From: Eurosta solidaginis
Lineage: Eukaryota; Arthropoda; Insecta; Diptera; Tephritidae
Direction of reading: 5' to 3'
Assembly (NCBI RefSeq): GCF_040869045.1
Contig: NW_027136914.1
Coordinates: forward strand, 372,001-436,000
Length of the DNA stretch: 64,000 nucleotides
The position numbers and the translations under genes were made by a program. Of this stretch, positions 1-10,350 are shown piece after piece (the stretch's first letter is position 1; each line of letters begins with the position of its first letter). The notes under the pieces were generated by a model. The model ran no database searches and had not been told where the DNA came from. It saw only the letters and a program-made list of their open reading frames with translations.

Positions 1-1320
1 TTATGTCTCCTTAGTGTAGTTGGTGTGACACAAAGGTGACAACATTTTCAGAATGTTAATTGGATTATATTGTTAAATTAATTCGTATGCACATAAACAA
101 AAGCCATTATGCAAATTTGTGTATTTATGTGTGTGTGCATTTTTCATATTAGCTCACACACACACATACACATATATGTAAGTACATACCCATAAGCAAC
201 ACTGCAGTCAACTCTGTGTGCTTTGGGATGTCTGGCGGCGTGATGAGGTTTCATCCACATTAACACACACACATATACATACACATGGCTAAAATCACAA
301 TTGAAAGAAAGTGTATGCCGAGTTCGCGTCACGCCTTTAAATGTAAATGACATTTACGTTAAACATTTGCTCAAGTATCCCCCATTCATTTTTCCATCTG
401 CCATTTGTAATTGTTGCAATGACTGCAGTGCCACTGTTGCTAGCTACCTGTTGGTGTTTGACTGTCACGTAGTTGCACTCAAGTGCTGCCTCAAATTGTT
501 GACAAGGAGATGTCCTCTGGCAAGGTAATGCCATGCACTGAAACAAAGAGATCATCGCGACCTTCCTCTTCTCTTTTGGTTCTCGCCCTAATGTAATGCA
601 GCGTTTTTGTTGAAGGCAATCCGTCTTAAATAAAGCAATTTCATGAGTAAGCAAGTGTTGTTGTAAGATTTTGTTTCGGTAGGTAACTTACATTGAAGAT
701 GTCCTCTTCATATTCTAGCATACTGCAAGTCTTGAAGTAGGTGGAGTGTTAGGTTTAAGTTTTGTTTTGTATATAAACATTATTTCTATTGTGATTGTTT
801 TTAAGCGTATTTTGTAGAAGCTTATGGAAATTTAATCTAAATTTGTTATAAAGGTGGGTTAATGATTAAATATTGTTAGAGCGTATACTTTCAGAGGAAG
901 TTAGGCAAAGCTTTAGCCGCCCTACCATGGGTGAGATAATAAGGGAATATGATCAGTAATTCTAGGTTTAGTTCTGAAAGACATTTTCGGTGATTTGAAA
1001 ACAACATAAGATAGCATTTATCAAAATACTTTCCTTTAAAATTGGTAACACTGGACAGCAATAATTGGGGTAAGCACCAACTGCAACCCAGAATGAAAGA
1101 CCCAGATGTATGTAGTAAAACCTCGCTAATCCTTTTTACTCAGCTCAGAGAAATGAACACGTACGGGCTGTGTATTTAGGTCAATAATATCATTATTGTC
1201 ATCAAATGCCAATAGTTCCCCGCTCTTGTAATAGACTGCACATCTATTGTACAGATTAGATATAGTTATATTTAAAGCCTTCTATAAAGTAAGGTAATGG
1301 AAGGAATACTTCTTTGAGCT
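1..1320. other. No recognisable gene; CA/TG-rich patches
   Basis: No conserved protein, RNA or transposon motif was recognised here. Two short CA-rich runs, about 154-176 and 264-286, are microsatellite-like and explain a low-complexity open frame on the minus strand. A 105-codon minus-strand frame at 337-654 has no recognisable domain and is probably chance. The stretch is AT-rich with ordinary intergenic texture. Confidence 0.5.
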
Positions 1321-1339
1321 CCCGAGCGGAAGAGAGAAG

Positions 1340-2400
1340 CGAAGCGCCCAGGAAAGAAGTCATGCCCGTAATCCATGTTAATGGAATAAATGTTCCCAAC
1401 TATGACGAAATAAGAAAATCGATAATCAGATTTTAAAATAACAAGAACACAGGTGCCGATAGATTGCTTGCGAAGCTACTTAAATACGGCAGCGAAAAGT
1501 TGGTAAAGCACATGCATCAATTACTACGATAAATATAGTCGAAAAAATTCATTATCGTTGATTGGAATCTAATTGTTATTTGACCAGTTCAAACGAAGGG
1601 GGATCCAGCAAAATGCGCTAACTATCGCTAAATCAGCCTCTTTTGTATCACATATGGGATTCTGTCAAGGCCTACATACTCGCGCCGTAAGTCTGCTCTT
1701 AACTGGAAAATGAAGCGGAAAAGATAGATTTGATGGTGGATGAGGAAAACACAAAGTACCTGCTGTCATCAACAACGATACAGTTAGCAGCCCTAATTTC
1801 GAAACAGTAAGGGCTTTGTACTTTGGGAACCAGCATAAATACAAATACTAACGTCGGCGAAGAATTATTATTGCCAATAACTTCTACTTTGGACTAAGTA
1901 GGCAATTGAGAAATAAAATCCTCTCTCGGCAAACAAAGTTAATGCTCCACAAGTCACTTATCGTACCGTCCTTGTATATAGTGCATAAGTATAGACCATG
2001 ATAACATTAATTTAGACGTTTCTGTGAGTGTTCGACGGAAATTTCTACGAAAGATTTGTGGGGCACTAGGCGTCGGTGACGGCAAATACAGAAAAATATT
2101 TAATGATGAGCTGTACAAGCTTTAAACATTTAAACAGACACAACACAGTACAGTAAATTTAAAAACAGCATCTCCTTGGCAAGTTCATATCATGCGAATG
2201 AAAGATGATGCTCGTACCAAAAAGTATTCTTATTGGAACCCACATATGAAATCAGAGGAAGAGTGCGGTGCCGACTCCGCTGGAAGAACAAGGTGGAAAT
2301 CTCCATGGTGTGGCCGGCAGGCGCCAGTTAGCTCAATGTAGAAGCGACTGGCACGCCATGGTCAATGTCCATAACCGCTTAAAATGTTAAGTGCCAATTA
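1340..2400 (+). pseudogene. LINE A reverse transcriptase remnant
   Basis: A decayed non-LTR retrotransposon RT region read on the plus strand in several broken frames. Visible pieces in order are an LLKYGSEKLVKHMHQLL-like block (about 1465-1525), a KYLLSS-like block after the catalytic region (about 1755-1770), an FGLSRQLRNKILSRQTK-like thumb block (about 1890-1940) and a terminal RWKNKVE/WHAMVNVHNR-like block (about 2268-2382). The order matches the 44.4-47.2 kb copy, so this is the same family. The segment between the first two blocks, with the palm motifs, is mostly deleted and no full catalytic box remains. There is no intact frame, so it is an old dead copy. Confidence 0.75.
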
Positions 2401-3099
2401 AGTCGTGCTTTGAAACTTAATTCGGTTGTGAGTATTTTAGTGAAGTTCTTCGCAATCGTGATGGAGCTTGTGGAGATGGCCTACATCAATTGTTACAAAC
2501 TTACTTGCATTGAAGGAAACTTCAATTTAGTTTTTCTTTATTAGGTCTGAAACTGCACCGATAAAATGTTCATCGCTGCCCTTAGTCTTTAAACAAATTG
2601 CACCTGTTAGGCGACGATTTCAAGGACTTGAGTTCGTATACTAGGAAAGTAAATTAAAATTAGGAAACGCTAGACGTAAAGTTTTTTGGAACAAATTTTA
2701 AAATAATATCCATTATACAGGGTGGTCCTAAATTGCATTTACATGTTTTGCCTACGTATTTCTGAGAATTGGACGTACATAAAATATCAGATCAATTTTT
2801 ATCAAGTTTGATCCAATTATTTCGAGAAATCGGTGATAAAAGCTATCATCGCAGCCATTTTCACTCATGGCAACATATTTACCACGTTGGAAAGTTATGG
2901 ACAACCCCGTCATTTGTGATACTGAAGATGACCACAAAAAAGTATTGGAAAATCGGGAAAAATGTTTATCTAGGATCTTGCGCTACCATGGTAATATTTG
3001 GAGTAAACAATTTCTTATATAAAATTATAGAATCATTGTCAAAAAGTTATTGATGGGTTTTAGAAAATCTTTTCATTTTTTATGGGAGTGCTTTGTTAA
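2401..3099. other. No recognisable gene
   Basis: I see no conserved coding or RNA feature. A string tacagggtggtcc near 2717 resembles the end of some TA-inserting DNA transposons, but I found no matching inverted partner, so no element is called. The open frames at 2752-3053 on both strands overlap each other and show no domain. Confidence 0.45.
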
Positions 3100-3960
3100 G
3101 CACGAGTTATAGGCCTGCTATCGGTTTATTATCAACGAGTTATTGGTTTGTAATCTTATTGTTATCGATTTGATATCGAAGTGTTATGGGTGTGTTATAT
3201 ACGAGTTAGTGGTTTGGTATCGACGAATAATCGATGCATCATCAAACAGACGCCGAAGTAAAATGGAAACGTAATATGTAAGTTATCTCCAGCGTAAGCG
3301 TATTATTGATGAGGTATACATAGGCTAACGAATCGTTATCGAACTGTTATGTATTTGTTGACTTGCTATCATTTTGACGAGCTATCATTTTGTTATCGAA
3401 AAGTTTTCAAATTTTCATCAAAAGTTCACAGATTTATTTTATAAAATTATGGATTTTTTATCGACTGGTTTTTGAAAATTCATAGAATTGTTATCGGAGT
3501 GCTATGTATTGATTTGTTACGCACGAGTTATCGGCGTGCAATAGGTTTACTATCAACGGTTGGTAGTCGGCGTGTTATCGATTTGTTATCTACGAGTTAT
3601 CGTTTTATAATTGTATTATTATGGGTGTATTATAGACGAGTAAGCGGTTTGGTATCGACGAATAATCGATGCATCATCAAACAGACGCCGAAGTAAAATG
3701 GAAACGTAATATGTAAGTTATCTCCAGCGTAAGCGTATTATTGATGAGGTATATACTATAGATTCGTAATAAAACTGTTATAAATTTTTTGAGTTGATGT
3801 TGAGCTATAAGTTTTTTTATCAGCGCTTTATCGATTTTTATCTACCAGTTATAATTTTTTATCGATAAATTTTAAAATTTCACACAAAAATTCAAAGATA
3901 TTTTATATTAAATTATCGATAAATTTTCAATTGGTTTTAGAAAAGCAATCGGTACTATCG
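3100..3960 (+). repeat. AT-rich degenerate tandem repeat with a large direct duplication
   Basis: The stretch consists of recurring short phrases such as gttatcgatttgttat and acgagttat. Superimposed on this, 3211-3319 and 3646-3754 are almost identical over about 109 bp, with weaker similarity extending about 100 bp upstream of each, giving a larger duplicated unit 435 bp apart. The same phrase family recurs in reverse complement at 54270-54790. The open frame at 3472-3696 is made of this repeat and is not a gene. It could be a degraded satellite or part of an unclassified non-autonomous element. Confidence 0.8.
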
Positions 3961-4039
3961 ATTTGTAATCAACGAGTCTTCGATATGTAACCGGTTTACG
4001 TGTGTACATGTACATGAGTTTACCTAACGAACATCTCTA

Positions 4040-4330
4040 GAACTTGCTTTTATGCTATTTCATGAAAATTAAATGGTATATTAAATTAAGTCCGGCGATC
4101 CAAGACAATTTACCCATGTCCATTTATCCGTCCGTCCGTCTGTCCATCTGTATGTTTGAATGCAAACTAGTCCCTAAAAGTTTTGAATATCTTAATAAGA
4201 TTTGGTTTTTAGTGCCCAGTTATACATTTGTCGAACCCGACGAGATCGAGACACTAAAGCATATACATATGTCTACGAGATACAACTAGAACAGAGTGTT
4301 TGCGTCAGACCTTCCTCAAATTATCGGATA
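4040..4330 (+). repeat. Unclassified dispersed repeat with CCGT-rich core
   Basis: A tggtatattaaa lead-in is followed about 45 bp later by a (tccg)n/(tctg)n-like core near 4128-4150. This resembles the opening of the dispersed repeats at 18.5, 30.4 and 62.1 kb, which also place a tccgtccg run soon after a similar lead-in. The rest does not align with them by eye, so this is either a diverged relative or a separate family. The open frame at 4044-4289 has no domain. Confidence 0.4.
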
Positions 4331-4549
4331 TAGACTTAAAATTTCACCAGCTGCTTTCGTATATGACATATATTGTTGTACGAAAAAAATCTTAGTGATC
4401 GGTAGCATCTATCGATATATTGTATACTAACGCACAGCTAGGCGTGGTTCAGCTCTATATTTGAAAAGTGGACTTCGCTTTCCTTTAGTTTTATCCATAT
4501 AATAGAATGGTATACATCTTTTCGACTTTTTCATTTTTATGATTCTTAT

Positions 4550-5330
4550 TTAACTCCTTTTCTTATAAATTTTATCTCCACTCCCTTCTTCTAACTCCTA
4601 CTCTCACTCCCAAACCAATCCCTACTCCTACTTTCATTCCCACTCCTACTCTTAATCCCTCTACCTCTCTCACCTAAATTACTTTATACATGAAATCTTT
4701 ATACCAATTATTGGATACCCTCCATCCCAAAAACTTACTGATTTTTGTAGATTAAATATTGGAGCATTCACACTCTCACTACTGTAGTTCGATTACGTCC
4801 TACACTACTTCCACCGCCTCTAAATCTCCCAACTATATTGCCTCATATGCATATCGAATCTACATCTTCCTTCCAAATGCTTTATGACCTGCAAATATTT
4901 TTTGAAATATAGCAAATTTAAATATTTATTCTCATTCGCACAATCATTCCCCCTTTCACTACCACCTTCATTCCAATTTCAACCTTCTACCTTGTCCACA
5001 TAAATTTCCTCATATATAGAATTTATTTATCAAATATCGTATACCCAGTTGGATGATTTCCTAGGTACAGTGAACTTAAATTTTTGTTTTACTCCTTCTC
5101 CGTCTTTCATTTCCACTTCCACCATCACTCCCGCTTCCGGCTTTCTACCTCACCTACTTAAATGACGCCATATATCGAATTAATATAACAAATTTGAAGG
5201 TTTTATTTTGCTTCCAGTTATTCCCACTTCCACTTTCGGTAGGTCTTACTTCGGCTTTTATTTCTATTCCCTTCACCTCTATCACCTATTATTTTCGATA
5301 TTTGTATCAAATATTGGATATTAATTAATT
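4550..5330. repeat. CT-rich low-complexity / degenerate tandem repeat
   Basis: Pyrimidine-rich phrases of the type actcccactcctac alternate with AT-rich phrases around atatcgaattta. The alternation recurs every 150 to 200 bp (near 4670, 4840, 4990, 5150 and 5280), suggesting a long, very degenerate tandem repeat. The phrase atatagcgaatttaaa reappears at about 5643-5658, after a LINE A fragment, so the repeat appears to be interrupted by that fragment. There is no coding content. Confidence 0.55.
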
Positions 5331-5334
5331 AGTT

Positions 5335-5600
5335 AATTAGCGCTTAACCATTTAACGGTTGTGGCCGTCCAGCAAGGCGCGCCAAGCGCTCCTTCGCTCT
5401 GCCAGTTGGCGCCAATTGGTCTCACCAAGGGAGTTTAAATCGTTTTCCATCTGGTCGTTCCAGAGGATTGGGGGCCACGCTCTTCCTCTGCTTCCATAGG
5501 CGGGTTCCGATAAAAAATTCTTTCTTAGCCGGAGCGTTATCTTTCATTCGCATAATATGGCCTAGTAAGCGTAGCCGCTGCGTTTTAATTCGCGGGACTA
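5335..5600 (-). pseudogene. LINE A 3' end, minus strand
   Basis: Read on the minus strand this is the last part of the LINE A RT reading frame. A WRALLDGHNR-like terminal block lies at about 5345-5395 (reversed), preceded by a region matching RWKDQ...GVTNWR. The same blocks occur on the plus strand at 2268-2382 and 47080-47200. The piece is short, truncated on its upstream side, and flanked on both sides by the CT-rich/AT-rich repeat, consistent with a 5'-truncated insertion. Confidence 0.7.
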
Positions 5601-6835
5601 AGTTGTTAATATTAGATATACCTGCTTCAAATAATACGAAGATATAGCGAATTTAAACATTTTATAATAAAGGATCGACATCGCTAACTTTTTTTTTTTT
5701 AATTTTGTGTGCCCGGGTGATAGGGGGAACCCGCTCGCAAATTTTGGTAAAGATCGATTGAATACTTTGGGCGACCATAGCTTACACACACAGATACACA
5801 TTCATTTTTTTTCTAGTAGTTATAATACTTGCTCTTTCATTCCTTTGCAAATCATATGTCGTACCATCGCGAAAATGCGCGATCGTCTGCCAAGCTCTAA
5901 ATAGGTATAAGTGACATATACAAATACCCATATATGCGGGGGTGGCACCGCCCAATTTTCGAAGTTCTATACAAATTAATATATAGGGTACATATAAACA
6001 AATATCAATGATTTGAAGAAAATTTACTTGAATTATCAATGGAAGCGGATTGGGAGTGCAACAAGGAAAGTCCCTGCAGAAACATCGCAAAAGATTAGTG
6101 AATAGCGAGGTGACACCCTACTTATATACCTTGTCCGCTGATCAGTGTTTTTTCGACGGTATCTTCACCTTAAAGTTCCTGTAAATGTTCAATGTAGGCG
6201 CAAGATAATCTGTTGTCAAAACTACATCGGGTAGCTTTCTACGGATACTGCTATGGCTATACTGCTTCTCGCTCGAGCATCCAGACTTCCTGAGGCTGAT
6301 GGCAGAGGTAGTAGTTGTAAGGCCTATTTAGAGCTACTAGATAGCAGATGGTTGAGGATTATGTTTAACGCATTTATTGGACACGGCCTAAGTCTGTTTT
6401 TTACCGTTGCACAGCCGGCCCGTTGTACTTGGTTTAGTTTATTAAAGTTATATAGCTCACGCGGGACTGGCCACCGCACTATCGCTCCGTACGATAGGAT
6501 GCGCCTTGTAAATGTTGTGTAAAGCCATATCGTAAATTTTGGTCTTAAGCTCCAGCTCTTGCTGACTATCCTCTAACATGAGTATGACTATGAGGGCGAT
6601 TGTAGCTCAGATATATTGCCAGTAGTGTTCATTTTGAGCTGCTGGATCTTCAATTCACTTACATTTTTTCTTATATAAACAACAAGAATCTTACAGTATT
6701 CCAGATGTGAGGTTAACCAATCAACTACTTATTTGATATTTATCGAAAATGTCGTCTATATAAATCTGTGCTTTTTAAATAACATATCTTACAAGATTAT
6801 TCATTCTAATAAACTTTGAAGTGTCCATTGTGAAC
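5601..6835. other. No recognisable gene
   Basis: Nothing firmly identifiable. A gggggtggcaccgccca string near 5938 recalls the 'gggcgtggcaccgccc' module of the long dispersed repeats, so part of this may be a fragment of one. The region 6250-6350 resembles 10730-10790 (shared gtagtagttgtaaggc-type phrases), hinting at a small unclassified repeat. The 5598-6090 frames have no domain. Confidence 0.4.
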
Positions 6836-7361
6836 AGGACCCATTCGAAAACAGGGAATCCATATAATGACCCTGACTCAGAGGTCTGGTTCACTGATGA
6901 ATAGAAATTCGATGACGGAAGAACGGGAGCTGGCATCTATGGGCCGAACTTCAAGAACTTGATACCTATGGGATGCTACCTCAAAATATTTCAGGCAGAA
7001 ATCCATGCAACAGAAGTATGTGGTAGAGAATGTCTGCGGAGAAGCTCAACATCGAATAGCATCTACATTATATCGGACTGCCAGGCGGTCCTGCATGCCT
7101 TGCAATCCTACACAGTTACACCTAAGCTAGTGGATGACTGCACCGAAATCCTTGATGACCTGGGAGCCAAAAACATGGTTTTACGTAGTAAATCAGGGTG
7201 CTATAGCAGCATTCTATGGCCCAGAGTCCTTTTGCGGACTTACAAAAGCACACACCAGGGAAACTATAAATAACTGAGAAACTGAACAATTCAGACGTAA
7301 CCGGGTTGACTGCCCATGGCAAGTACAGACAAAACTGTTTATACTTCCGGCAATGACTACG

Positions 7362-7413
7362 GACTCATGCAGTCTATGTGAGATCCTCATGGACCGACCA
7401 GTTCAACCTAACC
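7362..7413 (+). mobile_element. Tiny LINE B 3'-end insertion inside LINE C
   Basis: About 52 bp matching the last bases of LINE B: gtctatgtgagatcctcatg followed by gaccagttcaacctaacc. The same tail ends the LINE B copies at about 44102 and 47040. It interrupts the LINE C reading frame immediately before GNESIRTLTGYY. It is best explained as an extremely 5'-truncated LINE B insertion; a template-switch chimera is the alternative. Confidence 0.65.
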
Positions 7414-7663
7414 GGTAATGAAAGTATCAGAACTCTGACTGGGTATTATTCGGGACACTGTGGTCTACGATATCACCTAAGTAAGTTAAATCTATCCGAT
7501 GCCCAAACTTGTCATTTCTGTGAGCTGGATGAAGAAAATCCGGTTCACATTCTCTGCGAATGCGTCGCCCTGGCTAGGCAGAGACTCTCCCAGCTAGGTG
7601 GTGTAACTCTTAATCCCTATGTAACATGGAACTAAAAGCCCGAAGAGCTACTTATATACATTA

Positions 7664-7769
7664 AAAGCTTCCAGATACAAAGTTAGGCTGAAAGGTCAAG
7701 CACAATAAATCTGCACAAAGCTTCCAGATACAAAGTTAGGCTGAAAGGTTAAGCACAATAAATCTGCAC
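7664..7769 (+). repeat. Tandem duplication, 2 x 53 bp, in LINE C 3' UTR
   Basis: Two adjacent copies of a 53-bp unit beginning aaagcttccagatacaaagt differ by one base (ggtcaag versus ggttaag). They lie just after the LINE C stop codon and before its TAA-rich tail, so this is a duplication in the element's 3' untranslated region. Confidence 0.9.
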
Positions 7770-7800
7770 AAAGGTCGCAGTGCTTCCAGGCCTAATAATA

Positions 7801-9655
7801 AAAATAAATAATAATATTCATTCTAATAGAATGAGATTATTGCTCAGCTCAATTAACAATATATGTGAAGCAGCTGAAGACAGTCCCGTCCTTACTTGTT
7901 CTTCGTAATGAAATTGCTTTAAATTTTTATTGATCTCAAATTCTGTCTTACGTTCTTGTTGCCGTTATATTACCTTTTAGCACTCCCGCTCACGTACTTC
8001 GCGTTTCTTTGTTAAATGATGCGTATAATTAGATTTGAAATTTATTAGAGGCAAAGTAAACATTTGTATCAACTGAGCTGAAATGCAAACCGAAATAGCA
8101 AATATCTAATTTACTTGTGATTTTCAAATGCTTAAATTTTTTAGTGAAAAAAAAAACATAAAACTTGAATCGAATTTTACTTAATTATATTTTAATTCCT
8201 TATTGCTTTTTCACGCTTCACAGCAACTGCCACAGGAAAAGAAATTTTTGTTTCATTGCTTTGTAGATATTTTGAATATTTATTGCGCTAACCAATTACA
8301 ATTTAAACTTTCTTCTCATTACATCTTTTACCAATTTCACTTAATTTTTGCGTACGCTTGAAATGGTTTATTTTCTAATTTGTGAATTACGGTTATCCAT
8401 CAACGGCATTATTAGGAATTTGATGTTGCCTTTACATATATACCTACGTACATACATACATACATACATACAAACACGCCTTCAAGCAATTTCCGCAGCA
8501 AAAAACACTAAAAATAACAGTCTTGCTATAATTTTCAAAAGTCAACACAAAACTCAAGAAATGTCAAAAAGTTAATATACAGTCATAAACTGTCGCCGTT
8601 TTGATTGCTGTTTTGACAGGCTAAGCGACGTCAGCCATGTTCGCCGACATTCAACAATCAACAGACAAATGTCAACAACAATAATAAATCAACTCATCGG
8701 AATTTTATTTTAAAGGCAAGCATGAAATGAAGATGCTGGGTGTATAAATTACTTTCGTATGCCTAATTTTTATTATAAAGTATGCAAACAAACACACACA
8801 CACAACCATAAAAATACACACAACATCTACATTTCAAGTCATCTATGAGTTGCTGTTAGCATAAGGCTTAAACGTTTCACTGATGACAACACTTTGGAGA
8901 TTCTTGGGTATGCTTTCGAGTGTATATGTAGCAGTGAGCTGCAATTATTCATGTTTTAAGGTTATTAGTGGACTAACCAAAAAATTAGTATTAGTGCATA
9001 CACAAACAAAGAATATCAAGCACTTATATCCACTAAAACACATTTACATAGTCATGTTTCGTAAAATGAATAACCGCTCATAAGCCACGAAGCAGTTTAG
9101 TACTCAATTGTCTTATTGAGCAAGAAAGTCAACTGTGTTATACGAAAACACCAATTTGAATCAGTATGACTAACAGTACAATAAAATGAATATAGTCATA
9201 TCAGTCTTCTGACGCTAGCAACACAACGATGTACACGAAACTAAACTGAATACAGCGCTAAAGAAAAACCGATAATAAACGAAGTGTACAGTGTATTACA
9301 CACGAAACCAACATGCTACTGAGTTAAAGCGACTATGATTTCAGTTTATACTCAACAATATCATATATGTATGGGACATATGTGTTGCGGGGCACTCGTA
9401 TATATTTTCTATTTTATGTGTTAGTAACTCATAGTATTTGTCTGTACTTGACTAAGTACACATTTACACACAATTTTTTGGCTCATAACTAAGTGCACTA
9501 ATTTTATTAGTACTCAAAGCAGACCTCTGATATGTAGGCACATATTAGGGTGGAACGGAATAAATGTACTCAAAACAAATCTGAACTAACTAAATCCCTC
9601 AAATGCACCAATGCAATTTTAATTTTTTGCAGAGCGAAGAAGCGACTGGGAGCCT
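7801..9655. other. No recognisable gene; short microsatellite
   Basis: No coding domain or RNA gene recognised. A (cata)n microsatellite lies at about 8450-8472 and a short CA run at about 8793-8806. The open frames at 8348-8575 and 8883-9083 are AT-rich with no motif. A tagggtgg string at 9548 resembles the end of the hAT MITE at 38.3 kb but has no visible partner. Confidence 0.45.
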
Positions 9656-9829
9656 TGTTGGGCGACCAATTAAGTAGGTTAGGTTAGGTAAAGAGGGCGT
9701 GCGTGGGTATTACTCACTCGGAGATATTTTTGTCCATTGTGAGTGCCTCAGTAAGTGCAGGGTGGCGGCACATTCGTTTAACCCCATTATCGCCTAGTGG
9801 TCTCTCTAATCTTTCCGGTTTTTTCACCT

Positions 9830-10350
9830 CGCGTAATCTGGTGCTGTCAACGTCCGAATCATCGGCGACCTTATGACAAAGCAAATGTCGACCATGTTGC
9901 ACATCCACGTTGATGGAATTACGCTACCGACTGTTCTACACCCAATAATACTAGATGTTTCGTTTTGACGAGCATGTATCCGTAAATCTATCAAACGTTC
10001 CGAGCCGTAATGAAATATACAAGTCCGTCGCCAGTACTTGGGTACAGGTAAAGATGTGCTCATAACTACTCTTAAGCTATTGGCCAGCTGCTTGTATGCT
10101 ACGCGATCTCAATATGGTCGCCAACAAACGCACTTGAGGAAATTTCAGGTTTGCCAAAACACCCCGCTCATAAGTGCCACGGGATGTCCTCTTTTGTCTC
10201 CAGAACATCATCTTTACAGTGGGGCGAGAATGTGGAGTATAAAGGAGAGAAATGAAATCTTGAACAAATGGTTTCTGCTGAAAATATGGAAATCTAGGCA
10301 TACCAGCAGACATCTAATTGAAGATGCTCTGCCTCGCAGAAACTTATAAA
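9830..10350 (+). pseudogene. Jockey-like LINE, RT C-terminal region
   Basis: The C-terminal part of ORF2 of a Jockey-superfamily LINE. The plus-strand frame at 10038-10349 carries the block CQNTPLISATGC, then LSPEHHLYS and IKERNEILNKWFLL, which I recognise as the post-catalytic connection region of insect Jockey-type elements (typical CQNTALR-ATGC, SPEHHLH-EA, IKERNEML). An upstream HVDGITLPTVLHP-like block near 9905-9945 matches the V-G-LP---H-K-LGV thumb block in a broken frame. RT palm motifs are not present. The element is truncated at both ends and dead. Confidence 0.8.

Larger units (their letters stand above)
6840..7800 (+). pseudogene. LINE C RNase H domain and 3' terminus
   Basis: This is the C-terminal part of an I-superfamily LINE ORF2 with an RNase H domain, which degrades RNA in RNA-DNA hybrids during target-primed reverse transcription. 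In one frame from 6890, an FTDE start (family TDGS; the Ser-Lys is replaced by a stop at 6902-6904) is followed by GAGIYGP, the FQAEIHA glutamate block and the SDCQA aspartate block. The later WVPGH/GNE-AD block is missing, apparently deleted near 7185. A cysteine/histidine C-terminal block (CHFCELDEENPVHILCECVA) follows at 7509-7568, and the element ends in a TAA-rich tail (7792-7815). The frame is cut between these parts by a short foreign tail (7362-7413). Non-functional. Confidence 0.85.

Noticed and set aside
2717..2760. tacagggtggtcc as a mariner-type terminal inverted repeat
   Set aside because: No inverted partner or transposase was found in the neighbourhood.
9674..9690. taggttaggttaggt as telomeric TTAGG repeat
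   Set aside because: Only about three units, and the reverse complement, cctaaccta, is a common tail of LINE B; flies also lack TTAGG telomeres.
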